A stretch of DNA of 36,394 nt from CAZWCX01 sp964632945 (lineage in GTDB: Bacteria > Planctomycetota > MHYJ01 > WSZJ01 > CAZWCX01): positions 1-36,394 of the forward strand of contig CAZWCX010000073.1 in assembly GCA_964632945.1 (NCBI GenBank), read 5' to 3'. The translations under genes were made by a program, and so were the position numbers. Shown here piece after piece: positions 1 through 7,330 of the stretch. Each line of letters starts with the position of its first letter. Within the stretch, counting starts at the first letter, position 1. The notes below the pieces were generated by a model that did no database searches, was not told where the DNA came from, and was given only the letters and a program-made list of their open reading frames with translations.

Positions 1-95
1 CGGCGGGCTGCCGCGAACCCGGCCCGGCGGCGCCGGCGCGCCCGGCCGGACCGGTCCCGCGGGAGCGGCCATCGGACGGCGCCCCGATCGCGGCC

Positions 96-1757
96 GTGCC
101 GAACCCGATCGACGACCCGCGGCTGCTCGATCCCTACTTGCGTCACGTCCTTCGGCTCGCCGAGCCCGGGATGGCGGGGCGACCCACCTGGGGACCCGAG
201 GCCGCGCCCGCCCGCGACTACCTGATCGAGGAATTCGCCGCGCTCGGATTCGCGCGCGTGCCGCAACTGACCGCGTCGCCGGCTCCGCAGTTGATCGAGC
301 AGGCCTTTCCCGTGCGGATCGAACGGCTTGGCGCCGGCAATCTCCTGCGCTGCAAGTTTGCGGAGGATCGCGCGACCACCATTCACATCGGCAAGATCGG
401 TCGAACCTTTCTGCCGCTGAATGCCTCCGCCAACGCGCAGGCGAAGGGGGCGATCCTGTTCGTCGGGTTCGGTGTCGAGGCCCCCGAGATCGGGCTCGAC
501 GACTACCGGGACCAGGTGGTGGAAGGAAAGATCGTGTTCGTGCTCGACGGCCTGCCCCTGGCGCTGCGCCAGGCGGCCCATGCGGCGGGCGCGGCGCGGG
601 TGCCGGAGGGGGCGCTGCCGCCGCCCGATCTACGCGCCGAGCCGGGTTGGAAGGCGGCGCTGGCGCAGCGGCGCGGCGCAGCCGGTTTCGTACTTCTGGT
701 CCCGGACCCGGTTCCCGCGCCGCACCCGGACGGATCGCCGGGAGCGATTCCGCCGGGAGGGTTGCCGCTGGAGTGTCCCGCCGCGGCATGGGACGAGCAC
801 CTGCCGGCGCGCGCCCGCGCGCGCATCGACTCCGCGGACGGACGCGCGACCGGATCGACCCCCCTCTTCGTCGCGGTTGGGATGCAGTCCCGGCAGGCCC
901 GTCCGGAGCCGCCGCTGCGCATTCCGTGCGCGGTGGCGCCGCTGTCGCTCGCCGCCCGCATTCTCGCTCTCCCGGCCGCGGATTTGTCGCGGTCCGTCGA
1001 ATCCGGCGACCCGGTCGCCCCGATCTCGCTGCCCCGCTCGGAGGCCTTCCTGCACGTGGCCATCGAGTCGTCCCGGGAATCGGGAACGAACCTCATCGGT
1101 TTCGTCCCCGGCGCCGACCCCGCCCTGCGCGGCGACGTCGTCCTGGTCGGGGCCCACTACGACCACCTCGGGCGGGATGGCGCCGCCCACTTTCCCGGCG
1201 CCGCCGACAACGCTTCGGGGGTCGCCGCCCTGCTCGAGACGGCCCGCGCCGTCGTGGCCGCGCCGCCACGCCGGAGCGTGTTGTTCGTCGCCTTCTCCGG
1301 GGAGGAGTGGGGACTATGGGGAAGCCGCGGATTCTGCCGGGCCCCCCCGGTGCCGCTCGAGCGCATCGTCGCCATGATCAATCTCGACATGGTCGGCACC
1401 GGCCGCGACGGCGGTTGCCACGTGATCGGCGGCCTGCGCAGCCCCGCCCTCCACCAGCGGGCGGTCGCCGCCGGGACCCGCGCCGAACTCACTCTCCGCG
1501 GCGGCATCGAGTTCGCCTTCAAGCACGGCAGCGACCACTGGCCTTTCCACGAGGCCGGCGTGCCCGCGCTCATGTTCACCACCAGCCGCTACCCCGAGTA
1601 CCATACCCGCAAGGACGTGCCCGACATCGTCTCGCGCGACAGCGTGGACCGGGTCACCCGGATGTTGATCGCGCTCCTCGGCGACCTGGCCGGATCGGAT
1701 GTCCGTTTCCCGGCGCCGCTCGACCTGGAAGTCCCCTACCCCAAGCGCGGCAAGTAG
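96..1757 (+). CDS. M28 family zinc metallopeptidase with PA-type insert
   Basis: Probable aminopeptidase of the M28 family (di-zinc, cleaving N-terminal residues of peptides). All five expected metal/catalytic positions are visible: His354 (AHYDHLG), Asp371 (ADNASG), Glu403-Glu404 (SGEEWG), Asp431 (NLDMVG) and His503 (YHTRKD). Before the catalytic domain, residues about 115-150 (FVGFGVEAPEIGLDDY, then GKIVFV) match the protease-associated insert usual in exported M28 enzymes. The GTG at 96 is the first start in view, but the frame is open to base 3 without a stop, so the true start, and any signal peptide, may lie left of the window. The downstream WD40 gene follows after 21 bases, so the two are probably co-transcribed. 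Substrate specificity cannot be read from sequence. Confidence 0.88.
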   Translation: MPNPIDDPRLLDPYLRHVLRLAEPGMAGRPTWGPEAAPARDYLIEEFAALGFARVPQLTASPAPQLIEQAFPVRIERLGAGNLLRCKFAEDRATTIHIGKIGRTFLPLNASANAQAKGAILFVGFGVEAPEIGLDDYRDQVVEGKIVFVLDGLPLALRQAAHAAGAARVPEGALPPPDLRAEPGWKAALAQRRGAAGFVLLVPDPVPAPHPDGSPGAIPPGGLPLECPAAAWDEHLPARARARIDSADGRATGSTPLFVAVGMQSRQARPEPPLRIPCAVAPLSLAARILALPAADLSRSVESGDPVAPISLPRSEAFLHVAIESSRESGTNLIGFVPGADPALRGDVVLVGAHYDHLGRDGAAHFPGAADNASGVAALLETARAVVAAPPRRSVLFVAFSGEEWGLWGSRGFCRAPPVPLERIVAMINLDMVGTGRDGGCHVIGGLRSPALHQRAVAAGTRAELTLRGGIEFAFKHGSDHWPFHEAGVPALMFTTSRYPEYHTRKDVPDIVSRDSVDRVTRMLIALLGDLAGSDVRFPAPLDLEVPYPKRGK

Positions 1758-1778
1758 CCCGCGCTGCCTGGAGGCCCC

Positions 1779-3710
1779 ATGCCCGACCGCGTCCGCTTTG
1801 CCCGGCTCCTCGTCGCCGCCTGGCTGGTTCTGGTCGTCCTCGCGCCGACGGTGGCGCAGGAGGCCGTGCCCGGGATCTGCCGGGGATTCGCGGAGGGGAA
1901 AGCGACCCGCCTGGCCGGCGTGTGGGGGGCGTATCCGTTCTCGCACGAGGCCCCGATCACGGAAGTCGTCTACCTGCCGGACGGATCCGGGGTCGTCACC
2001 GCCGACGCGGACGGTTGGATCAAGGTGTGGGACCTCGCCGGGGACCGCCCGCTCGAGAAGCGCGGCTTCCGCGTGCCCAAGACGCAGGTCTCCTCGCTGG
2101 CGGTCGCCCGCGACGGGCGCGCCGCCGTCGCCGGCGGCGCGGACGCCAAAGTCCACGTCCTCGACCTCGCCGAGGGGAAGGTCCTGCGCACGCTCGACGG
2201 ACACGGGACGGTGGTCTCCTCCGTCGCCATCACCCCCGACGGCGCCCTTGCGGTCTCGGGATCCTGGGACAAGTCCGCGCGCCTGTGGGACCTCGCCACC
2301 GGCAAGGAGCGCCGCTCCTTCGTCGGCCACGCGGAGGCGATCACGGTGGTCGCCTTCTCCCCGGACGGCGCCACGGTCCTGACCGCCTCGCGCGACACCA
2401 CGGTGCGCTTGTGGGACACGGCCACCGGCAGCACCCGGGTGACGCTGAAGGGGCACGAGGAGCACGTGAACGCCGCGGCCTTCTCCCCCGACGGCGCCCT
2501 CGTGCTCACCGGCGACGGCGGCGGATCGCTCCGGCTCTGGGATGCCGCCGCGGGAAAGCCGGTACGCGGGTTCGCGGGCCACACGAACAGCATCGGCTGC
2601 CTCGCCTTCTCGCGCGACGGCGCGCGCGCCATCACCGGCGGCCTCGACGACACCGTGCGGGTGTGGACGACGGCCGACGGCGCGTCGGCGCGGGTGACCG
2701 AGGGGATCGAGGGCCGGACGAACGCGACCGCCGCTTCGCCGACCGCGGACCGCGCGGTCACGGGCGGCGACGACGGACGACTGCGGCTGTGGGACCTCGC
2801 CACCGGCGCGGAGATTTCCACCCGGGCGGGTCACGCGGACGGCATCCCCTGCCTCGCCGTCTCCGGCGACGGCCTCCGCGTCGCCTCGGGATCGTTCGAC
2901 ACCACGGTGCGGATCTGGGAAGCCGGGACGGGCCGGGAGGCGCACGCGCTCTCGGGCCACGGCAGCAACCTCACCGCGGTCGCGCTGTCCTCCGACGGCG
3001 CGCGCGCGCTCTCCTCGGGCGACGACCGCACGGTGCGCTGCTGGGACCCGGGCGCCGGGACGGCACCGCGCACGCTGGCGGAAGACGTGGACGGCGCCCT
3101 GGCGCTGGTCTTCTCGAGCGACGGCGCGCTCGGCGCCGCGGCCTTTCCCGACGGCACCCTGCGCGTGTGGGAATTGGGAAGCGGAAAGGAGACCCGGCAG
3201 GGGCGGTCCCACGAAGGCGACGTGGTGTCGGCCTCGTTCAGCCGGGACGGGTCGCTGGTTCTGCTCACCGGCGGCGACTACCGCGCAACCGTCGCCAACG
3301 TATCGACCGGGGCGGAGGTGAAAGGGTTCGCCCGCGAGGCGGAAGCCACCCATCGCGGCGCGCTCTCTCCGGACGGCGCCTACGCCCTCGTCGGCAACGA
3401 CGACGGCAGCATCGAACTCTGGGACATGCAAACGGGCCGGCCTGCGCGTTCGCTGCCCGGGCACGAGGGGAACGTCTCCATCACGCTGGCCTGCTGGTCG
3501 CCGGACGGACGGTTCGCCGTCACCGGCGCGGCGCACTCGGTGCAGGTCCTCGACATGGCGGCCAAGGAAGTCATCGACCGCCTCGACCTGTCGGGGGCGA
3601 ACGACGAACCGCTGTCGCTGGCGATCGCCCCGGACGGGACCTGGTTCGTGGTCGGGACGGCGCGCGGCGTGGTCCTGAAGTTCTCGCTTACTCCCCCGCC
3701 GGCGAAGTAG
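1779..3710 (+). CDS. Secreted WD40 repeat protein, 14 repeats
   Basis: 643-residue beta-propeller protein. The N-terminus has a basic start and a hydrophobic core (LLVAAWLVLVVLAPTVA) ending in a plausible signal peptidase site near AQEA, so it is probably exported. From about residue 60 to the end I count 14 WD40 units with a period near 42 residues, each with an SPDG-type turn and a WD or W-x dipeptide; repeats 3-5 and 12 are the most canonical and 11, 13 and 14 are degenerate. Fourteen units fit two seven-bladed propellers. The start has a good Shine-Dalgarno (GGAGG, about 6 bases before ATG). It follows the M28 gene by 21 bases. Its last 23 bases overlap the 3' end of the convergent methyltransferase gene. 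No enzymatic domain is seen; a protein-interaction scaffold is the family expectation. Confidence 0.9.
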   Translation: MPDRVRFARLLVAAWLVLVVLAPTVAQEAVPGICRGFAEGKATRLAGVWGAYPFSHEAPITEVVYLPDGSGVVTADADGWIKVWDLAGDRPLEKRGFRVPKTQVSSLAVARDGRAAVAGGADAKVHVLDLAEGKVLRTLDGHGTVVSSVAITPDGALAVSGSWDKSARLWDLATGKERRSFVGHAEAITVVAFSPDGATVLTASRDTTVRLWDTATGSTRVTLKGHEEHVNAAAFSPDGALVLTGDGGGSLRLWDAAAGKPVRGFAGHTNSIGCLAFSRDGARAITGGLDDTVRVWTTADGASARVTEGIEGRTNATAASPTADRAVTGGDDGRLRLWDLATGAEISTRAGHADGIPCLAVSGDGLRVASGSFDTTVRIWEAGTGREAHALSGHGSNLTAVALSSDGARALSSGDDRTVRCWDPGAGTAPRTLAEDVDGALALVFSSDGALGAAAFPDGTLRVWELGSGKETRQGRSHEGDVVSASFSRDGSLVLLTGGDYRATVANVSTGAEVKGFAREAEATHRGALSPDGAYALVGNDDGSIELWDMQTGRPARSLPGHEGNVSITLACWSPDGRFAVTGAAHSVQVLDMAAKEVIDRLDLSGANDEPLSLAIAPDGTWFVVGTARGVVLKFSLTPPPAK

Positions 3711-4518
3711 GCGCGCCCGAGGCCGGCCGCTCGAACAGCATCCGCAGGGCGCCCGCGCCATCGGTCGCTCGTCGGATCTCGCGCAACCCCGCCGCGGCGG
3801 CCTCCGCCCCGATCTCCTCGGGGCCGTCAAAGTGGTGCATGAACCCGCCGCCGGGCCACGGCCGATCCCCCAGTTGGAACTCCCGATTTCCGCCCAGCAG
3901 TCGCGCCAGGGCGCGGCGCAGCGGAAACAGCCGACGCTCGCGCGGCCCCGGCTTCGCGGCCAGCGCGTCGAGCAGGAGCCGCCCGCCGGGACGCAGCCAC
4001 TTGCGCACGCGCGCGAGCACGGCCACGCGCGCGTCGCGCCCGGGGATCATCCCATAGGTAATCCCCAGCGCGGTCGCCGCGTCGAACGCGCCCGCGGGGA
4101 GATCGGCCCGGCGCACGTCGACCGCGTGGACCTGCGCGTCGATCCCCGCGGCCGCGAGCCGCTCGCGCGCCCGCCGGGCGGCCGCTTCCACCCACTCGAC
4201 GCCTTCGACGCGGTATCCGCGCCGCCCCAGCGCAAGCATCTCCCGCCCGCCGCCGGCGAAGAGGACCAGCACCCGACCCCCGGGGGAAAAGGACTCTTCG
4301 ACCCAGGCGGCTTCCTCCGCCCCCAAGTCCTCCTCGTGCGCCCACTCCGTCGGCCTCGCCTCACAAAACCGAAGCAACGCCGCTTCCAGATCCTCGCGGG
4401 ACAACAGCACCGGCCGCAGCGAATCGAGAAACCGGGCCGCCTCTTCCAGAAGCATCCCCAGCGCCAGGCGCGCGCGTCGCGGTGGTCGGGAGGGACGGAT
4501 CGGCGGGTCCGGGCTCAC
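3688..4518 (-). CDS. SAM-dependent methyltransferase (class I)
   Basis: Rossmann-fold methyltransferase. Motif I is visible as VLVLFAGGGREML (glycine-rich SAM loop), followed by an acidic strand end (GVEWVEAA), a motif with Asp after the next strand (VHAVDVRRADL), and the post-II region FDAATALGITYGMI with WLRPGGRLLLDAL. Substrate unknown. I start it at GTG 4518 (276 aa) because that codon overlaps the TGA of the upstream radical SAM gene in a GTGA arrangement, a typical translational-coupling junction. An ATG at 4560 would give 290 aa but needs a 46-base overlap; another ATG lies at 4455, closer to the conserved core. It converges on the WD40 gene with a 23-base overlap. Confidence 0.75.
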   Translation of the reverse strand: MSPDPPIRPSRPPRRARLALGMLLEEAARFLDSLRPVLLSREDLEAALLRFCEARPTEWAHEEDLGAEEAAWVEESFSPGGRVLVLFAGGGREMLALGRRGYRVEGVEWVEAAARRARERLAAAGIDAQVHAVDVRRADLPAGAFDAATALGITYGMIPGRDARVAVLARVRKWLRPGGRLLLDALAAKPGPRERRLFPLRRALARLLGGNREFQLGDRPWPGGGFMHHFDGPEEIGAEAAAAGLREIRRATDGAGALRMLFERPASGAPTSPAGE

Positions 4519-5609
4519 CCTTGCCAGCGCCCCGGCACCGGCTTGCCGCAGTCGGGGCATGCGCCCGCGGCCATGCGGTTCGCCAGGATCCGATACCCCA
4601 CGCGCTCGACCACGAGGGCATCGCAGTGCGGACAGTAGGTGTTCTCGAGCGTGCCTACCCGGCCGGGCAGGTTGCCGGCGTAGATGAATCTCAGCCCCGC
4701 CTCGATCCCCGCATCGGCCGCGATCCGGAGATGCTTCGAAGTCGTGGCCCCGCGGTCGGTCATCTTGTAATCGGGGTGGAACGCGGTCACATGCCAGGGA
4801 ATGTCCTTGGACAGCCCGGCGAGGAAGCGGGCGATTTGCCGCAGCTCGTCCGGGGAGTCGTTGAACCCCGGAATCACCAGCGTGACGATCTCGACCCAGA
4901 AGCCGAGCTCGAGCAGCATCGTGATCCCGTCCAGGATGTTCTGAAGCGGGGCGCCGAGGAAACGGTAGTGTTTGTCGTCAAACCCCTTCAGGTCCACCTT
5001 GTAGAACTCGACCCACGGGCGCAGGTAGGTGAGCACCTCGCGGGTGGCGTTTCCGTTGGAAATGAAGGCAGTCTGCAACCCGGCCTCGCGGCAGGCCCGG
5101 AACACCTGCACGGCCCATTCGGCGGTGATCAGGGGTTCGTTGTAGGTGCTCGCCACCACCGGGGCCTTCAGACGCTTCGCGAGCCGCACGATCTCCGCCG
5201 GCGTGATGTCCTGCGGCGGGGATTCCGCAGCCGGGTCCCGCAGCGCCTGCGAGGTGACCCAATTCTGGCAGTAGGAGCAGTGCAGGTCGCAGCCGAGCAT
5301 CCCGAAGCTGAGCGCGTTCGTGCCGGGGAGCACGTGGAAGAAGGGTTTCTTCTCGATCGGATCGCACTGCAGCGCGGCAACGTATCCGGCCGGGACATGC
5401 AGGACGCTCTTGTCCACGAACCGGACTTTGCAGACTCCGGCCTTTCCTTCGCTGATCGGACAGCGATGGCCGCAGGCAAAGCAACGGATGCGCCCGTCCG
5501 GCAGGCGCTCGAGGAGCGCCGGATCGGCGGGCATCGTTCGGGCCCGGAGGGCCTGGTCGAGCGTGAGGACGGCGATGGTGAATTCCTCCGCGTGGTCTCC
5601 CGATCCCAC
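4515..5609 (-). CDS. amrS: AmmeMemoRadiSam system radical SAM enzyme
   Basis: Radical SAM protein of the AmrS group. The cluster motif is CxxxCxxC (Cys107, Cys111, Cys114 in CDLHCSYCQNW when counted from 5609), the AmrS form related to pyruvate-formate-lyase activases. The N-terminus has a Cys cluster (CFACGHRCPISEGKAGVC, Cys43/46/50/60) and the C-terminus a zinc-ribbon-like pair (CPHC and CPDC) flanking the family's YRILANRM segment. The family is defined by co-occurrence with AmrA and MEMO-like AmrB; neither is in this window. The start is uncertain: GTG 5609 is the longest frame, but Met26 (ATG 5534) fits the family's usual short N-terminus, and a TAGAAT -10 box at 5613-5618 would place transcription start at or just inside the GTG. 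It is coupled to the downstream methyltransferase. Confidence 0.88.
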   Translation of the reverse strand: MGSGDHAEEFTIAVLTLDQALRARTMPADPALLERLPDGRIRCFACGHRCPISEGKAGVCKVRFVDKSVLHVPAGYVAALQCDPIEKKPFFHVLPGTNALSFGMLGCDLHCSYCQNWVTSQALRDPAAESPPQDITPAEIVRLAKRLKAPVVASTYNEPLITAEWAVQVFRACREAGLQTAFISNGNATREVLTYLRPWVEFYKVDLKGFDDKHYRFLGAPLQNILDGITMLLELGFWVEIVTLVIPGFNDSPDELRQIARFLAGLSKDIPWHVTAFHPDYKMTDRGATTSKHLRIAADAGIEAGLRFIYAGNLPGRVGTLENTYCPHCDALVVERVGYRILANRMAAGACPDCGKPVPGRWQG

Positions 5610-5612
5610 TTC

Positions 5613-5618
5613 ATTCTA
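5613..5618 (-). promoter_or_regulatory. Candidate -10 box (TAGAAT) for amrS
   Basis: The minus strand reads TAGAAT just upstream of amrS. The same hexamer precedes korA, the ferredoxin gene and cpaB. No good -35 is visible 16-19 bases upstream. The predicted start of transcription (about 5606) falls at the GTG codon 5609-5607, which argues for use of ATG 5534 or for a nearly leaderless message. Confidence 0.3.
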
Positions 5619-5799
5619 CTCCGGGGATGCCCGGGGCGCACCACCGAATTCGCGCGAGGGGAGGATGCGGCCCGGGCGGGATTCCCAACCCCGATCGCCG
5701 TCGCTCCTCCCACCCGGGATGGACCTGCGCGCGCCGCGCCATATCCCGGACCGGAGGCAGGAACCACGATTTGTTTTCCCGCCGGCGGCGCACTTCGGC

Positions 5800-5805
5800 T
5801 ACGAT
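5800..5805 (+). promoter_or_regulatory. Possible -10 box, near-leaderless arrangement
   Basis: TACGAT ends 6 bases before ATG 5812, which lacks a Shine-Dalgarno. If it is a -10 box the message would begin at or near the A of the ATG. No acceptable -35 lies at 16-19 bases, so this is weak. The rest of the 5610-5811 divergent intergenic region shows nothing else I can name. Confidence 0.2.
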
Positions 5806-5811
5806 TCGCCC

Positions 5812-7149
5812 ATGCCGCGTACCCGTCGAATCCAGAAGTTCGTCGACCGCGTTCGGGCCTCGTACGAGCGCCACGAGGAGCGGCATCGTCCCTCCGGATT
5901 CGACGTCGTGGTCGCGGACGACTTCCGCGCCTTCCCCCCGGGGGCGTGGGAGCAGGTGACGGCGGGCGCGTCGTTTTTCCTGGGCCGACCGTACCTGACG
6001 GCCCTCGCGCAGACGGCGCCCGCGAACGTGCGTCCGCGGTACGCGATGCTCCTGCGCGGAACCGAGCCCGCGGCGGCGATCGCCGTCCAACTCGTGGACA
6101 CGGCTCTCGCCGACTGGAAGCCCGTACGCCCCTCCACCGGGAACACCGGCATCTTCACGCGCCTCCGCCGCCAGGCCGTATCCCATGTCCCGACCGGCAT
6201 GCTGGTGTGCGGAAATCTCTTTTCCTGGGGGCCTCACGGGGTGGCGGCCGCGCCCGGGGAGGACGCCGACGGCATCTGGTCGGGCGTGGCGGAGGCGTTG
6301 CGCGGAATCGCGCGGGCAGAGGGGTCCGGACGCCGCCCGGACTTCATCCTGGTCAAGGACCTTCCCGGCGAGGCGATCGGCGACGACGCGACGCTCCGGC
6401 GCCACCAGTTCCAATGCCACGACACCGAACCGGACATGGTCCTGGACCTGTCGCCGGCGTGGCGGTCCTACTCCGACTACCTCGACAGCCTCAACACGAA
6501 GTACCGCAAGGCGGCACGCAAGATCTCCAAGGACGTCGAGGCGGCCGGAATACGGTGGGAACGTCCCGTCGACCTGGAGCCGATCGCGGACGAACTGCAG
6601 ACTCTGTACCGACAGGTCCAGTCCCGCGCGCCGCAACGGCCCGTGGCGATCACGCCGGGCTATCTGCCGGCGATCGCTCGCGCCGCGGGCGAGAGCTTCC
6701 AGTGCTCCGTGCTGCGCCGCGACGGCGAGATGGTGGGATTCGTCACCCTGATCCAGGACGGCGAAACCGCGGTCGGATACTTCCTCGGCATGGACTACAA
6801 GACCAACGAGACGATCCCGATCTACTTTCGCCTGTTGCTCGAGGCCGTCGAGCAGGCGATCCGCCGCGGCTGCCGCCGCCTGAGTTTCGGCCGGACCGCC
6901 CTGGAGCCCAAGGCCCGACTGGGCGCCCGCCCCTCCCCATTGCGGGTCTGGGTTCGCCATCGGCACTCGCTGGTGAACCTGGCCGTTCGTCGGATCGTGC
7001 AGGACCTGCCGCACGACGAGGCCCCGGATCGGAATCCGTTCAAGAGCGCGCCCGACGGAGGGGCCGGGGCGAAACCGGATCCGCCGCCTCCGGCGACCGC
7101 GAGCGGCACGCGTCGCACGACCCGACGACCGGCACGGGAGAAGCCGTAG
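5812..7149 (+). CDS. GNAT/FemAB-like N-acyltransferase (COG3146-like)
   Basis: 445-residue protein that resembles predicted N-acyltransferases related to FemAB and the GNAT-type Acetyltransf_6 domain. Visible signs are the lysine/arginine-rich central segment (YLDSLNTKYRKAARK), the GNAT-like strand-turn region with FQCSVLRRDGEMVGFV, the motif YFLGMDYKTNETIPIYFRLL, and the late RLSFGRTALEPKARLGA segment. The last ~45 residues, rich in Pro, Arg and Thr, look disordered. There is no signal peptide or membrane segment, so a cytoplasmic role is likely. ATG 5812 was chosen because it begins a sensible N-terminus (MPRTRRIQKFVDRV); the frame is open further upstream but that part reads as low-complexity shadow. 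It is divergent from amrS across about 200 bases. Substrate unknown. Confidence 0.72.
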   Translation: MPRTRRIQKFVDRVRASYERHEERHRPSGFDVVVADDFRAFPPGAWEQVTAGASFFLGRPYLTALAQTAPANVRPRYAMLLRGTEPAAAIAVQLVDTALADWKPVRPSTGNTGIFTRLRRQAVSHVPTGMLVCGNLFSWGPHGVAAAPGEDADGIWSGVAEALRGIARAEGSGRRPDFILVKDLPGEAIGDDATLRRHQFQCHDTEPDMVLDLSPAWRSYSDYLDSLNTKYRKAARKISKDVEAAGIRWERPVDLEPIADELQTLYRQVQSRAPQRPVAITPGYLPAIARAAGESFQCSVLRRDGEMVGFVTLIQDGETAVGYFLGMDYKTNETIPIYFRLLLEAVEQAIRRGCRRLSFGRTALEPKARLGARPSPLRVWVRHRHSLVNLAVRRIVQDLPHDEAPDRNPFKSAPDGGAGAKPDPPPPATASGTRRTTRRPAREKP

Positions 7150-7245
7150 ACCGACGGCGAGACGACCGGCGGGCGGCCTGGGCGGCCCCACCGACCGGCG
7201 CGCCTCCCGGGCGCCGCGATGGTCCGACCGGATCCCGGGCAGGGC

Positions 7246-7275
7246 TTGACTTCGAGGCAATCCCGACCCTACGCT
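7246..7275 (+). promoter_or_regulatory. Sigma-70-type promoter for kinase 1
   Basis: TTGACT at 7246-7251, an 18-base spacer, then TACGCT at 7270-7275. It lies 55 bases before the GTG of the kinase gene. The -35 is the same TTGACT found before kinase 2. Confidence 0.45.
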
Positions 7276-7330
7276 ACGGGCGCCCGCGGGTCTTCCCCGC
7301 GGGTCCGGCCCGACCTTCGGAGACCCCCCC

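Noticed and set aside
647..4057. 1136-codon open frame spanning the M28 and WD40 genes in another frame
   Set aside because: Its translation is dominated by Arg, Pro, Gly and Ala with no motifs, as expected for an out-of-frame reading of GC-rich coding DNA; the M28 and WD40 frames carry clear domains.
5800..5812. Leaderless transcription as a general rule in this genome (also 14834-14847)
   Set aside because: Only two weak cases, one of them with a competing Shine-Dalgarno; most genes here have good ribosome sites.
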